Below are positions 9,382-19,039 of a stretch of 64,000 nt of DNA, piece by piece. The translations under genes and the position numbers were made by a program. The stretch is from Terasakiispira papahanaumokuakeensis. Lineage in GTDB: Bacteria > Pseudomonadota > Gammaproteobacteria > Pseudomonadales > Halomonadaceae. Positions within the stretch are counted from its first letter, which is position 1. Each line of letters opens with the position of its first letter. The stretch lies in NCBI RefSeq assembly GCF_001709345.1, contig NZ_MDTQ01000001.1, forward strand, positions 3,477,499 to 3,541,498, in the 5' to 3' direction. The notes under the pieces were generated by a model. That model had not been told where the DNA came from, made no database searches, and saw nothing but the letters and a program-made list of their open reading frames with translations.

Positions 9382-10665
9382 ATGACCCGTTCATCGGAAT
9401 TGTTCCACCAAGCCCAGCAACATATCCCTGGCGGTGTTAACTCGCCGGTACGTGCATTCAAAAGTGTGGGTGGGACCCCCTTATTCATTGCGCGTGCACA
9501 AGGGGCTTATCTGTTCGATGAAGATGGTCAGCGCTATATCGACTATGTCGGTTCCTGGGGCCCAATGATTACCGGTCACGCGGATCCAGAAGTGCTGGAT
9601 GCCGTGCGACAGCGTCTCGACCTGGGGTTGTCTTATGGGGCTCCCACGGCCATAGAAACAGAAATGGCCAACCTGGTTTGCGACCTGATTCCATCCATGG
9701 ACATGGTGCGCATGGTCAATTCAGGCACCGAAGCGACCATGAGTGCGATCCGTCTAGCACGAGGCTATACCGGCCGAGATAAGATTGTGAAGTTTGAGGG
9801 TAACTATCACGGTCACAGCGACTCTCTCTTGGTCAAAGCTGGGTCAGGTGCACTGACATTAGGTGTCCCAACATCGCCAGGCGTACCTGAAGACTTTGCC
9901 CGTCACACCCTGACACTGACCTACAATGATAGTGAGGCTGTGCGCCAATTATTCAACGAAATGGGCGATCAGATTGCAGGTATTATTGTTGAACCTGTCG
10001 CGGGCAATATGAACTGTATTCCGCCTCAGCCCGGTTTTCTCGAAACGTTACGCGAAGTCTGTGATGCGCATGATAGCGTTTTGATCTTTGATGAGGTCAT
10101 GACCGGATTTCGAGTCGCCTTGGGGGGGGCTCAGGCTCACTATGGTATTACACCGGACTTAACCACGCTGGGTAAGATTGTCGGCGGCGGCATGCCAGTC
10201 GGTGCCTTTGGCGGTAAGCGTGAAATCATGTCCCATATTTCGCCCTTGGGCCCGGTTTATCAGGCAGGTACCTTAGCGGGTAACCCCCTAGCGATGGCAG
10301 CAGGCTATACGCTTTTGAAGAAAATTGCCCAGCCCGGCTTTCATGACGCTTTGAGCGAAAAAGCAGCTCGGGTGACCCAAGGTATCAAGCAACATGCAGA
10401 CCGCCTCGGCGTCCCCTTACAGGTGCATCAGGTCGGCGGCATGTTCGGCATTTTCTTCACTGCACAGGAAGAAATCCGAAACTTTGCTGAAGCCACTGCC
10501 TGTAATACCGATCAATTCGGCCAGTTCTTCAATGCCATGCTGGCCGAGGGGGTCTATCTGGCGCCATCGGCTTTTGAAGCCGGTTTTATCTCATCTGCAC
10601 ACTCAGATGACGATATCGAAGCAACACTGGCAGCAGCCGCTAAGGCACTGGAGAGTTTAGCTTAA
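9382..10665 (+). CDS. hemL: Glutamate-1-semialdehyde 2,1-aminomutase
   Basis: HemL is a PLP enzyme converting glutamate-1-semialdehyde to 5-aminolevulinate, the second step of C5 heme synthesis. Motifs include [40 protein letters not shown], and the PLP lysine in [17 protein letters not shown]. With the second ATG (9382) the lysine is residue 265, as in E. coli, and GAGAGAG sits 6 nt upstream; the first ATG (9376) directly abuts that purine run. Length 427 aa is typical. Together with hemJ it forms a small heme cluster. Confidence 0.97.
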   Translation: MTRSSELFHQAQQHIPGGVNSPVRAFKSVGGTPLFIARAQGAYLFDEDGQRYIDYVGSWGPMITGHADPEVLDAVRQRLDLGLSYGAPTAIETEMANLVCDLIPSMDMVRMVNSGTEATMSAIRLARGYTGRDKIVKFEGNYHGHSDSLLVKAGSGALTLGVPTSPGVPEDFARHTLTLTYNDSEAVRQLFNEMGDQIAGIIVEPVAGNMNCIPPQPGFLETLREVCDAHDSVLIFDEVMTGFRVALGGAQAHYGITPDLTTLGKIVGGGMPVGAFGGKREIMSHISPLGPVYQAGTLAGNPLAMAAGYTLLKKIAQPGFHDALSEKAARVTQGIKQHADRLGVPLQVHQVGGMFGIFFTAQEEIRNFAEATACNTDQFGQFFNAMLAEGVYLAPSAFEAGFISSAHSDDDIEATLAAAAKALESLA

Positions 10666-10820
10666 TCACAGCGCCGTCGAACGGACCTCAAAGACAATGG
10701 ACAAGATGGAACCCGATCCAAAAGCTTTGAGGTCAACGTAAAGCTGAGGCCAAACAATAAACCGGCCCTTTGAATCGCCCAACCGCTTCACTGTAGAAGC
10801 TTTAACGCAGGAGAACACCC

Positions 10821-12401
10821 GTGAGCCAGGCGCTGATCGACGCATTGCAGGCCCCGACCTGCTACAGCCACACGACCACCGGCTTTACGGTTCGGGAAAC
10901 TCACATTTCCTGGGTCATTCTGACTGGTGACTATGCCTACAAAATCAAAAAACCAGTCAATCTTGGTTTCCTTGATTACAGCACTCTGGCGCAACGCCGC
11001 CACTTTTGTGAAGTAGAAGTCTCGCGTAACCAGCACTTCAACAATCACACCTATCTGGAAGTCGTCCCTATTTCAGGCTCTCCAGAAGCCCCTCTCGTTG
11101 ATGATGATAGCGCCCCTTTCGAATATGCCGTTAAAATGCGCCAATTCGACGACCGAAACCTGCTCTGCCAGCTGCAACAACGAGGCGAACTCACGACGAC
11201 TCATATTGAAGCCCTGGTCAGACAACTGGCTCATGCCCATCAGCACGCAGAAAAAGCCCCTGCAGAGAGTGACGCGGGTAGTCTTGAGGCGATCAAAGCC
11301 CCAGTCCAAAATAATTTCACTCAAATCGCTCCCTTGCTCGAAGAAGAGCAAGATAAGCAACAATTAAAGCTGTTGGAGACCTGGGCTCACGACACCGCCG
11401 ACAGCCTTGCCGAACGACTGAATCAGCGCCGTGTACAAGGTATGATCTGCGCTTGCCACGGCGACTTGCACCTCAGTAATGCCGCCGCAACGGCCGATCA
11501 GGTCATGTTGTTTGATTGTATTGAGTTTAACCCATCACTCTACTGGATCGACCCCATCAGCGATCTGGCTTTTTTATTGATGGACTTGGAAAGCCGGGAG
11601 CTACACACCTTAGCGAACGTGGCGCTCAATCTATACCTGGAGCTGACAGGGGATTATAACGGGCTGGCCCTGTTGCCCTATTATAAAAGCTACCGGGCCA
11701 TGGTTCGGGCCAAAGTGTCTCTATTACGTTTACAAGAAGAGGGCAACCTGCTGGATGCAGAAGATCGTGCCAGCATATTGCGCCAGTATCGAACTTATAG
11801 CGCACTGGCGGAGCATTACATCGATTTCCATATGCCCTACTTATTAGTCACCCATGGTGTCTCAGGTAGCGGTAAAAGCACGCTCACGCGCTATGTAGTC
11901 GAAGCGTTAGGGGCGATTCGGATACGCTCAGACGTTGAGCGCAAACGCCTCTATGGCTTTGCCCCGAATGATGCGAGCCAGTCGCCACTAGATAGCGGCA
12001 TTTATACGCAAGAGGCCACCGCACAAACCTATGACCGATTAGCGTCTTTGGGCACTGACTGCCTCAAATGCGCGGTGCCGGTCATTTTTGATGCAACAGG
12101 ATTAAAGCGTAGTCAGCGCGATCAATTACGCGCCGTAGGGGAAGGGTTAGGTGTGCCCGTCGTTATCATCAATATGGCGGCCTCCGAAGCGACGTTACGT
12201 CGCCGGATCGTCAAACGTCAAACGCAGGGCGATCAAGTCGCGGAGGCTGACTTGACCATCCTTGAGCGCCAACTGGCCGCGCGTGAACCCTTGGAGGAAG
12301 ACGAACTTCAGTCTACCGTCCATGTGGACACCGATGCCCCCGGTGCCAGCCAGACGCTGGTCCAGCTGTTGAAAGATCACTTACATTTGGAAGAGCGTTA
12401 A
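10821..12401 (+). CDS. Aminoglycoside-phosphotransferase-like / P-loop kinase fusion protein
   Basis: This two-domain protein has 526 aa. Residues about 1-335 form an aminoglycoside-phosphotransferase-like kinase fold with the catalytic loop CHGDLHLSNAA and a DCIEFNP metal-binding motif. Residues about 345-526 form a P-loop ATPase/kinase with Walker A HGVSGSGKST and DVERKRLYG. This fusion is a widespread uncharacterised family in proteobacteria. The substrate is unknown, and it should not be read as an antibiotic resistance gene. It starts with GTG at 10821 behind AGGAG. Confidence 0.85.
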   Translation: MSQALIDALQAPTCYSHTTTGFTVRETHISWVILTGDYAYKIKKPVNLGFLDYSTLAQRRHFCEVEVSRNQHFNNHTYLEVVPISGSPEAPLVDDDSAPFEYAVKMRQFDDRNLLCQLQQRGELTTTHIEALVRQLAHAHQHAEKAPAESDAGSLEAIKAPVQNNFTQIAPLLEEEQDKQQLKLLETWAHDTADSLAERLNQRRVQGMICACHGDLHLSNAAATADQVMLFDCIEFNPSLYWIDPISDLAFLLMDLESRELHTLANVALNLYLELTGDYNGLALLPYYKSYRAMVRAKVSLLRLQEEGNLLDAEDRASILRQYRTYSALAEHYIDFHMPYLLVTHGVSGSGKSTLTRYVVEALGAIRIRSDVERKRLYGFAPNDASQSPLDSGIYTQEATAQTYDRLASLGTDCLKCAVPVIFDATGLKRSQRDQLRAVGEGLGVPVVIINMAASEATLRRRIVKRQTQGDQVAEADLTILERQLAAREPLEEDELQSTVHVDTDAPGASQTLVQLLKDHLHLEER

Positions 12402-12433
12402 GCCGTCGACGCACGATAACATGCGGATCATCA

Positions 12434-12461
12434 TTGACCCGAGGCGCTGCCCTCGGGTCAA
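12434..12461. terminator. Convergent hairpin terminator
   Basis: An 11-bp inverted repeat (12434-12444 with 12451-12461) lies between the converging kinase-fusion gene and the ChaN-like gene. The downstream T-tract is short on the plus strand (ATCTATTT), so efficiency is uncertain. Confidence 0.6.
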
Positions 12462-13534
12462 TCTATTTGGGGCTCACGCCCTAGCGAGCGAGCTAGATCA
12501 GCACAATGGTCATGGGGCGCCAGTGCGGGCGTAAAGTCGTAGAGATCAAACCGTGGCACACCATCAATCCCTGCCTGCCAATAATCACCCGCGGATAACA
12601 AGCCCGCTTCCACTGCCGTTAAGGCGATGCTGAACACCGGTTGCTTACCCGGTAACCAGCGTGAAATGCCTAGGTCTTTGCGTGCATGAACACGCCCACA
12701 CACCATGACATTGATTCGCTCCGGCTGTGTTGCCGCCAGTAAGGCCTGGGCCATGGCCTGATCCCTGGCAAGTTGCACCTGTCGCATCATGGGTAATTGT
12801 GCTTTGGGCACATAACCACAGTGGCCCGCATCAATCAGCTCATCTAAGGCTTGGGCTTGAGCTTCAGTGAGCGCAGGGCGCGGCGGCCCCTGATGGTACG
12901 CCAGCTGCTGAGCCTCACGGTCCAGATCAGTTGCCACGACTCGTGTAGCGTGATTTAACGCGGTACGCACGACTGGACCGTAATCCGCCCACGGCCACGC
13001 CTCTGGCCAATTCAGCATCTCCGCCGTAATCTCATCGCCAAGCCCCAGCGCAGCATTCAGCTGCGGCTGTAACGATTGCGGCGCCATTTCAAATGCCACA
13101 TTACCCAAACGTCCTTGATCCGCTAACCATTGAATCACTTGACGCTCAATCTGGTGGTGATCGGGATGATCATGTTGCTCACCCAGCATGAGCCAAGCGC
13201 CCTGAGGCAATGTTGTCAGCCACTGCGCTAAATCAACCTGCTGATTATGCTGTACCGGGTCCCCTTGCAAAATGCGGCCGTTGAAAGCGGCATCGGTGGC
13301 CTTCATTGTCCACGTCTGTCCTACAAGGGGGTGATCCTGTAATTCAGGCGCCAGCCACTGGTGCCCAGGCCAAGCAGAGCGCACCCAAGCGCCATTACTG
13401 CAAGCACTGAGCCAGGGCAATAACGCCATCCCGGCTAACAGCCGACGACGAGACATCCCTTGAGTTTCAACGGTATGGGATGACGAACAAATAGAAGGCT
13501 CACGCGTGTGCTGCATTCGGGCCTGCGGTACCAT
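12458..13534 (-). CDS. ChaN-like lipoprotein
   Basis: ChaN-family lipoproteins belong to the Tiki/haem-binding superfamily. The LGEQHDHPDHHQIE stretch carries the conserved Glu/His motif of this fold. The signal region has SRRRLLAGMALLPWLSAC, a lipobox whose Cys is preceded by a triple-Arg segment reminiscent of Tat signals. The ATG at 13534 has AGGAGA upstream and leaves an unusually long 26-residue leader before that segment; MSRRRLL at 13456 is the alternative. A longer frame reaching 13651 overlaps the divergent Rieske gene and is unlikely. Possible roles are haem binding or proteolysis; neither is proven. Confidence 0.8.
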   Translation of the reverse strand: MVPQARMQHTREPSICSSSHTVETQGMSRRRLLAGMALLPWLSACSNGAWVRSAWPGHQWLAPELQDHPLVGQTWTMKATDAAFNGRILQGDPVQHNQQVDLAQWLTTLPQGAWLMLGEQHDHPDHHQIERQVIQWLADQGRLGNVAFEMAPQSLQPQLNAALGLGDEITAEMLNWPEAWPWADYGPVVRTALNHATRVVATDLDREAQQLAYHQGPPRPALTEAQAQALDELIDAGHCGYVPKAQLPMMRQVQLARDQAMAQALLAATQPERINVMVCGRVHARKDLGISRWLPGKQPVFSIALTAVEAGLLSAGDYWQAGIDGVPRFDLYDFTPALAPHDHCADLARSLGREPQID

Positions 13535-13578
13535 GAAGTTTCTCCTAACATGACTCAACCTGATTGAGAGGTCTGACC

Positions 13579-13938
13579 ATGCGTGATAGCAAAAATCGTG
13601 TCGGCCTGCCCATTCCCACACTCGGTGAAAAAAGGCCTGCGGCCACCACACTCGAAATCGACGGCCACGCCATCATTCTGGTGCGTCTAAAACACCATTG
13701 GCGAGCCTATTTGAATCAATGCCCTCATCGCGGTATTCCGCTGGACTGGACGCCAGGCCAAGTACTGGATCAGAGCGGTCAGCTACTGCTCTGTGCGATG
13801 CATGGCGCGCTTTTTCATCCCGAAAATGGTCATTGCTTGGCAGGCCCTTGCCAAGGGAAAGCCCTTGTCGCTATCGACATCGAAGTCACACAGAACCGGC
13901 TATGGCTTTCACTACCCAGCCCAGAAAGGTCAGCTTAA
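13579..13938 (+). CDS. Rieske [2Fe-2S] ferredoxin-like protein
   Basis: This small soluble protein of 119 aa contains the two Rieske cluster motifs, C-P-H in NQCPHRGIPLD and C-A-M-H in LLCAMHGALFHPENG. It has no attached oxygenase domain, so it may act as an electron carrier. The ATG at 13579 follows GAGAGG; an in-frame TTG at 13564 is less likely. It diverges from the ChaN-like gene with only 44 bp between starts and converges with sfsA. Confidence 0.88.
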   Translation: MRDSKNRVGLPIPTLGEKRPAATTLEIDGHAIILVRLKHHWRAYLNQCPHRGIPLDWTPGQVLDQSGQLLLCAMHGALFHPENGHCLAGPCQGKALVAIDIEVTQNRLWLSLPSPERSA

Positions 13939-13961
13939 GCCTCGTGCCATCATTCAACGGA

Positions 13962-14699
13962 TCATGCCTTCTCCAGCATGACTGGAAGCGGTATTGTGAG
14001 CTGCATGTGCTCCCGAGTCAGACTGACGCCATAAGCGAACAGTTCAACACCCGCGGCATAAGCCTCCTGCAAAGTGCGGGCGTATACCGGATCGATATCC
14101 GCCGCAGGCATCACTGAACGAATGCCTGTATGGCCCACACAAAACAGCAACACTGCACGCTCGCCACGGGCGACACACGCCATCAGCTCATGCAGGTGCG
14201 CCGTTGCCCTTTGGCTAACGGCATCAGGAAACATGCCCAATCCAATGTCAGGTTGCTCAAGCAAAGTGACATTCTTCACTTCAACCCAACAGGGCTGCTG
14301 GCCTTCGGCGGTTAAGCAAAAGTCCAGACGCCGTTGACCTAAACGTGCTTCTCGTCGATGTGACGTATACCCGCTTAATGGCGCAATCCGATTCTCCGAT
14401 AACGCTTCAGCCACCAGCGCATTCGGTCTGGCCGTATTGATCAGCGCATAATCGGGAGCGACAGAATCGGGGCGTCCATGGCGTAAACAAGCCACCTCCC
14501 AGGTGCCCGGCAACTTACGCTTTGGATTATCGCTCAGCGACCACCACAGAGGCTCCCCCGGCTCCAAACAATGCCTCATAGAACCGGTATTGGGGCAATG
14601 GATGGTCATGACTTGGCCATCCGGCGTTTCAATATCCGCGAGAAAACGCTTATAGCGCTTGATCAGACGCGCTTCTCGTAACGGTGTCGCAAACTTCAT
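13962..14699 (-). CDS. sfsA: SfsA family DNA/RNA-binding nuclease
   Basis: SfsA was found as a sugar fermentation stimulation protein and carries a nuclease-like fold. Diagnostic features are the N-terminal KRYKRFLADIETPDGQ, HCPNTGSMRHCLEPG, and EVKNVTLLE, the last matching a PD-(D/E)XK-type core. At 245 aa it has the family length. Its start overlaps the stop of the upstream aminotransferase by 4 nt (ATGA), so the pair is translationally coupled. The aminotransferase-sfsA-dksA neighbourhood is conserved in Pseudomonas. Confidence 0.93.
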   Translation of the reverse strand: MKFATPLREARLIKRYKRFLADIETPDGQVMTIHCPNTGSMRHCLEPGEPLWWSLSDNPKRKLPGTWEVACLRHGRPDSVAPDYALINTARPNALVAEALSENRIAPLSGYTSHRREARLGQRRLDFCLTAEGQQPCWVEVKNVTLLEQPDIGLGMFPDAVSQRATAHLHELMACVARGERAVLLFCVGHTGIRSVMPAADIDPVYARTLQEAYAAGVELFAYGVSLTREHMQLTIPLPVMLEKA

Positions 14700-15880
14700 A
14701 GCATGCGCCGCTGCTCAATAAAGCGCGCGATACGCGCCAACCCTTCAGCTAAACGAGGCACATCACACGTATAGGCAATACGAATCCAGCGCTCGGCGTC
14801 TGTTTGGCCAAAGTCTCGCCCGGGTGTTAATGCGACACCGGTCGCCTCCAGGAGCTCCTCACACCAGGTAAAGCTATCTTCCGTCAACGCACTGACATCG
14901 CAGTAAATATAAAAAGCCCCTTCAGGGATGACGGGGGTTTTCAGCCCGAGCTTAGGGAGCTCGCGGAGCAAAAAGTCACGACGTTCAGCAAATGCCAGGC
15001 GTCGGGCCTCCAATAGCGGTTGCGTCTCAGGAGAAAAAGCAGCCAAAGCAGCATACTGTGCCGGTGTCGAAGCCGCCAGGAATATATTCTGAGCCAAGCG
15101 TTCTACTGCTTCGATATGAGCCTCTGGCGCCACCAGCCAGCCTAGCCGCCACCCGGTCATACCAAAATATTTAGAAAAAGAATTAATGACTAAGGCATCA
15201 TCAGCGACTTCAAGCGCTGTATGCGAAGCGCCGTCATACACTAATCCCTGGTAAATCTCATCCACCAGTAATGCGGCTTTTTGCTCGCGTGCAAATTCAG
15301 CCATTTGCGCCAGCTCAGGCAAGGTCACCACTGTCCCCGTAGGATTCGCCGGTGACGCCAGCATCAACAAACGATCATGTGCTCGCCAATTCGCTCGTGC
15401 CAGCTCAGCGGTCAACTGAAAGCGTGTCTCAGGACCGACTGCAAGCCGATGAATATCCGCATCGAATAACGCCATAAAGTGGGCATTGCAGGGGTAGGTC
15501 GGGTCGGCCATCAACACCCCATCGCCCGGATTGACAATCAGCGCAGCAGCCAACAACAAAGCACCCGATGCCCCAGGCGTCACCACAATCCGAGCGGGAT
15601 CAACCGATACCCCATGCATCCGCTGATAATGGGCAGCAATCGCCTCACGCAATTCGGGAATACCACAAGCAGGCGTATACCGGGTTTGGCCTGCCGCCAA
15701 TGCCGCCTGCCCCGCCTCAATCACCGCTGGAGGCGATGGAAAATCGGGCTCACCCACCTCCAAGTGCAAAATATCCCGCCCCTGGGCCTGTAAAGCCTGT
15801 GCCCGAGCCAGCAAGCGCATCACTTCAAAAGGCCGAATATGCGCCAGCCGGGAGGCGACGCTAAAGTCTGCATAATCCAT
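14696..15880 (-). CDS. PLP-dependent class I/II aminotransferase
   Basis: This fold-type I aminotransferase has 394 aa. The PLP lysine is in VINSFSKYFGMTGWRLGW (about residue 232), and the conserved Asp-Tyr pair is in LLVDEIYQGLVYD. Other motifs are ASPANPTGTVV and the C-terminal Arg in RWIRIAYTCD. The family includes aspartate and aromatic or alanine-type transaminases, so the substrate cannot be named. It forms an operon with sfsA and is divergent from dksA. Confidence 0.9.
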   Translation of the reverse strand: MDYADFSVASRLAHIRPFEVMRLLARAQALQAQGRDILHLEVGEPDFPSPPAVIEAGQAALAAGQTRYTPACGIPELREAIAAHYQRMHGVSVDPARIVVTPGASGALLLAAALIVNPGDGVLMADPTYPCNAHFMALFDADIHRLAVGPETRFQLTAELARANWRAHDRLLMLASPANPTGTVVTLPELAQMAEFAREQKAALLVDEIYQGLVYDGASHTALEVADDALVINSFSKYFGMTGWRLGWLVAPEAHIEAVERLAQNIFLAASTPAQYAALAAFSPETQPLLEARRLAFAERRDFLLRELPKLGLKTPVIPEGAFYIYCDVSALTEDSFTWCEELLEATGVALTPGRDFGQTDAERWIRIAYTCDVPRLAEGLARIARFIEQRRML

Positions 15881-16055
15881 TCGGATACTCGTCCACTGTT
15901 ATCAAGTTACATGATGCAACAAAATACCTTTTCAGGTGATATCACCTGACCTGTAACCGGTTTAAAGGCTGTCATCATGCCAGTTTCACTTAATGCACGC
16001 AGCCTTCTTCAGCTCAAAAGTCGTCAACAAAAAGTCATAAACCTAATGGTTTGTA

Positions 16056-16247
16056 TTGCATTTACCCTCAGATTCCAGTAAATAAGCAAGGCTCTTAACC
16101 TGGAGCGCCTGTCCTCCAGGCGTCCGTCCAACCAAGCCGATTCGAATGAATGGGTGCAGCATCGGCCGGAACCATCGGTGCCGGGCAGCTAGCGAGACGG
16201 ACTTACACCCCTTCCAGGGATGCTGATCAACGTGACGGGGCAGTACC
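16056..16247 (+). promoter_or_regulatory. dksA promoter and long leader
   Basis: TTGCAT (16056-16061) and TAAATA (16079-16084), spaced 17 bp, make a good sigma-70 promoter. The resulting leader of about 150 nt contains a CCTGGAG/CTCCAGG hairpin (around 16099-16120) and further GC-rich inverted segments. This accounts for most of the 367-bp gap between the aminotransferase and dksA. No known riboswitch is recognised. Confidence 0.5.
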
Positions 16248-16682
16248 ATGCCGAATACTGAACAGACTGAACGCCAGCAAGACTTCACCCCCTACCAGCC
16301 GGCGGCCGGTGAAGAATATATGAGTGAGGCACAGCTCGAGCACTTCCGTAAGATTCTGCTGCAGTGGAAACAGGATCTCATGGAGGAAGTTGACCGAACG
16401 GTTCAGCACCTGCGTGAAGAAGCCAACAACTTCGCCGACCCTGCTGACAGAGCAACTCAAGAAGAAGAGTTCAGCCTTGAACTGCGCACACGGGATCGTG
16501 AGCGCAAGCTGATCAAAAAAATCAACGACACCCTCGCCAAAATCGACGAAGAAGATTACGGCTTTTGTGAAGCGTGTGGCATTGAAATCGGCATTCGTCG
16601 CTTGGAGGCACGTCCCACCGCCACCTTATGCGTCGATTGCAAAAGCTTGGCTGAAATCAAAGAACGCCAACTCGGCAATTAA
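16248..16682 (+). CDS. dksA: RNA polymerase-binding transcription factor DksA
   Basis: DksA enters the secondary channel of RNA polymerase and, with ppGpp, adjusts rRNA and amino-acid promoters. The coiled-coil tip DPADRATQEEE holds the two functional acidic residues. The C-terminal zinc finger has all four cysteines (CEACG and CVDCK, about 17 residues apart). Length 144 aa is normal. It stands upstream of gluQ exactly as in E. coli and Pseudomonas. Confidence 0.97.
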   Translation: MPNTEQTERQQDFTPYQPAAGEEYMSEAQLEHFRKILLQWKQDLMEEVDRTVQHLREEANNFADPADRATQEEEFSLELRTRDRERKLIKKINDTLAKIDEEDYGFCEACGIEIGIRRLEARPTATLCVDCKSLAEIKERQLGN

Positions 16683-16743
16683 TTTTCATGTCATCACTCA
16701 GGTCGGATATCCTCGAGACATCCGGCCTTAGCAACACCGACTA

Positions 16744-17652
16744 ATGTCTGCATCTTCTTATATCGGGCGCTTTGCACCGACGCCAAGCGGCCCCCTCCAC
16801 TTTGGCTCCTTAGTCACCGCGCTGGCGAGCTGGCTGGATGCCCGCGCCGCACAAGGGCGCTGGTACGTTAGAATAGAAGATATTGATCCTCCCCGAGAAC
16901 AACCCGGCGCAGCGGATCATATTCTCCGAACACTGGAAGGTTTTGGGCTCACCTGGGATGGCCCTGTGCTCTATCAGCACAATCGAGGTGAAGCCTATCA
17001 GGCCGCCCTTGACCAGCTTCTCGCACAGCACGATGCCTTTGCCTGCAGCTGTAGCCGTAAAACACTCGCAGGCCATTCCGTTTACCCAGGTTATTGCCAC
17101 CACGGGCCACAACACCCGGAACAACCGCTGGCCATTCGCCTCAAAGTCGATCCATCAGTATGGGTCTGTTGGCAAGATCGCCTTCAAGGCTATCAACGAC
17201 ATTGTTTAGGACATTACGGTGATGTCGTCATTCGCCGTAAGGATAAGCTCTGGGCTTATCAGCTCGCCGTCGTTGTTGATGATGCCGCTCAAGGCATCAC
17301 AGATATTGTTCGTGGCCTTGACCTGCTGGTCTCTACGCCATGGCAACAGTGGTTACAACATGGCTTGCAACAGCCGCAGCCGCGTTATGCGCACCTGCCG
17401 TTAGTCTTGGCGCCCAATGGTCAAAAACTCTCCAAACAAAATCATGCCCCCGCGATTGATCCGCAGCAGGCCTTTCCTCTGCTCTGGCAAGCCCTGAACA
17501 TGCTCGGTCAGCCGCTACCCGATCAAACCCCTTGCCATATCGAAGACTTATTATCGTATGCGGTGGATCACTGGGATCCGACGCCTTTGGTAGGACTTCA
17601 GCGCCTTTCCGGCGGTGATGCCTCCAGCAGTACCAGTACCCACTCACGCTAA
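16744..17652 (+). CDS. gluQ: Glutamyl-Q tRNA(Asp) synthetase
   Basis: GluQ is a truncated GluRS paralog that attaches glutamate to queuosine in the tRNA-Asp anticodon. It has the HIGH-like motif FAPTPSGPLHFGSL, the zinc ligands CSCSRKTL...GYCHHG, and a KLSKQNHA signature in place of KMSKS. It lacks the anticodon-binding domain and is 302 aa, as expected. It follows dksA, a widely conserved pair. Confidence 0.95.
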   Translation: MSASSYIGRFAPTPSGPLHFGSLVTALASWLDARAAQGRWYVRIEDIDPPREQPGAADHILRTLEGFGLTWDGPVLYQHNRGEAYQAALDQLLAQHDAFACSCSRKTLAGHSVYPGYCHHGPQHPEQPLAIRLKVDPSVWVCWQDRLQGYQRHCLGHYGDVVIRRKDKLWAYQLAVVVDDAAQGITDIVRGLDLLVSTPWQQWLQHGLQQPQPRYAHLPLVLAPNGQKLSKQNHAPAIDPQQAFPLLWQALNMLGQPLPDQTPCHIEDLLSYAVDHWDPTPLVGLQRLSGGDASSSTSTHSR

Positions 17653-17782
17653 ATCGTTCATGATCATCAAGCCCAGCATGGGTCTTCATTGGAAGACACT
17701 CAAAAGTTCATGAACGCTAGATCGCGACACTTGTCAAAAAAGGGCGACACCCACATCCTAATATCAGCTTTTTAAGTGTCAC

Positions 17783-17814
17783 ATGCTGGGCTTACCTTAT
17801 GCTGGGCTTAAGCG
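17783..17814. repeat. 16-bp direct repeat, two units, with distal inverted copy
   Basis: ATGCTGGGCTTA occurs at 17783 and again 16 bp later at 17799. Its inverse AAGCCCAGCAT lies at 17669-17679. All lie between gluQ and the OmpA-family gene. The spaced inverted copies could form a long stem in RNA; the role is unknown. Confidence 0.6.
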
Positions 17815-17849
17815 CTTTGCATTGGCGCGTTATCACAAAGGATTCCATC

Positions 17850-18527
17850 ATGCGTAAACAATCCGTTATTGCGCTGGCAACAGCGACGGTTTTTTCCTTT
17901 TCCCTGGCAGCCTGCTCAACCGTCAATCCCTATACCGGTGAGCAACAAACCGCCAAGGCGTCATCCGGTGCGGGTATTGGGGCTGCGGCAGGCGTTCTAC
18001 TGGGGTTGGCAACGGGTAAAAATGCCAAAGAACGACGCAACCGGGCTCTGGCAGGCGCTATCGGCGGTGCCGCGATTGGGAGCGCAGTCGGTTACAACAT
18101 TGATGTTCAAGAAGCCAAGCTGCGTCAGAAGTTGCAAGGGACAGGGGTCTCCATCACCCGTGAGGGTGACCGTATTACGCTGAATATGCCTAATGAGATT
18201 ACTTTCGCGACAGGCAGCGCCCAACTCAGTGAGCGGGCTCGTGAAGTGCTCGGTTCAGTCGCTGAAGTGTTGGCACAATACAACACCACTTGCGCACTGA
18301 TTACCGGCCATACCGATAGCACCGGCTCACGAGGCCTAAATGAGCGTCTCTCACAGCAGCGGGCCAACGCGGTTGGCATTGAACTCTCACGCCAAGGTGT
18401 TGATATGAATCGACTACAAATGGAAGGCGTCGCCGACGACTATCCCCTCGCGAGTGAGCGCACTGCCAGTGGGCGGGCTCAAAACCGCCGCGTTGAAATT
18501 ACACTCTTCCCTTTAAAACAAAACTGA
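17850..18527 (+). CDS. OmpA-family outer-membrane lipoprotein
   Basis: A signal peptide ends in the lipobox LAAC (FSFSLAACSTV). Residues about 40-85 are glycine-rich (GAGIGAAAGVLLG...GGAAIGSAVG), a glycine-zipper type segment. The C-terminal half is an OmpA/Pal-like peptidoglycan-binding domain (ITGHTDSTGS, LSQQRANAV, GRAQNRRVEI). It resembles the YiaD family. The ATG at 17850 has AAAGGA upstream; earlier frames lack a signal peptide. It probably tethers the outer membrane to the wall. Confidence 0.9.
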   Translation: MRKQSVIALATATVFSFSLAACSTVNPYTGEQQTAKASSGAGIGAAAGVLLGLATGKNAKERRNRALAGAIGGAAIGSAVGYNIDVQEAKLRQKLQGTGVSITREGDRITLNMPNEITFATGSAQLSERAREVLGSVAEVLAQYNTTCALITGHTDSTGSRGLNERLSQQRANAVGIELSRQGVDMNRLQMEGVADDYPLASERTASGRAQNRRVEITLFPLKQN

Positions 18528-18589
18528 TGACAGTAAAGCTAACGCTTTCCTAGGGCGAACAACGGCCCGATATCAAAGCCCATGACGAC

Positions 18590-18630
18590 AAACCGCCTGG
18601 CTGCCAAGCATGCACAACAGGCGGTTTTTA
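18590..18630 (+). terminator. Terminator after the OmpA-family gene
   Basis: A 10-bp stem AAACCGCCTG (18590-18599) pairs with CAGGCGGTTT (18618-18627) and is followed by T residues. The remaining gap to cbrX (18631-18868) presumably holds the cbrXAB promoter, but I cannot assign one with confidence. Confidence 0.75.
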
Positions 18631-18868
18631 TCATCCATGCCATCGCCTTTGTCATATTCCTACCACGCCCTATTCGGCTTTATGCGCATTGAATTCATCT
18701 GACAGGCCGTTAACATCGGTGGTCATGATAGGAGGTCATATAAAGCCGGTGATGAGTCGCGGATACATGTGTGATCATACGGACTTGGTTCATATGGGTT
18801 CAGTTGATGGGGGCTTGGGTGATTCAAGCCTGGCGACACTGAATGTTTGATCACATAGGGGGTCTTGT

Positions 18869-19039
18869 ATGTATATTTATCGCTTGATCCTGATGTTGGT
18901 ATTTGCAGGCTACCTACTCTCACCTTTGATGCTGAATGACTGGGGAGAAAGTGCTTGGTATCGCCCCTTCCTGATCTGGGCAGGATTAATTGCCATCACC
19001 ATCTGGCTTGAGCAAAAGAGGAAGCTGGATGAGTTATAG
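18869..19039 (+). CDS. cbrX: Small membrane protein CbrX
   Basis: This 56-aa ORF begins MYIYRLILMLVFAGYLL and ends with a Lys/Asp/Glu tail. It has two hydrophobic segments (about 5-20 and 33-46), so it is probably an inner-membrane micropeptide. A strong AGGGGG lies 6 nt upstream of ATG. It overlaps the start of cbrA by 11 nt, implying translational coupling. In Pseudomonas a small ORF, cbrX, occupies exactly this position ahead of cbrA. Assignment rests on position, size and topology; its role is unknown. Confidence 0.8.
   Translation: MYIYRLILMLVFAGYLLSPLMLNDWGESAWYRPFLIWAGLIAITIWLEQKRKLDEL

Noticed and set aside
10821-12401. Aminoglycoside resistance gene
   Set aside because: The APH-like domain is fused to a P-loop kinase in a widespread chromosomal family of unknown function; nothing supports resistance.
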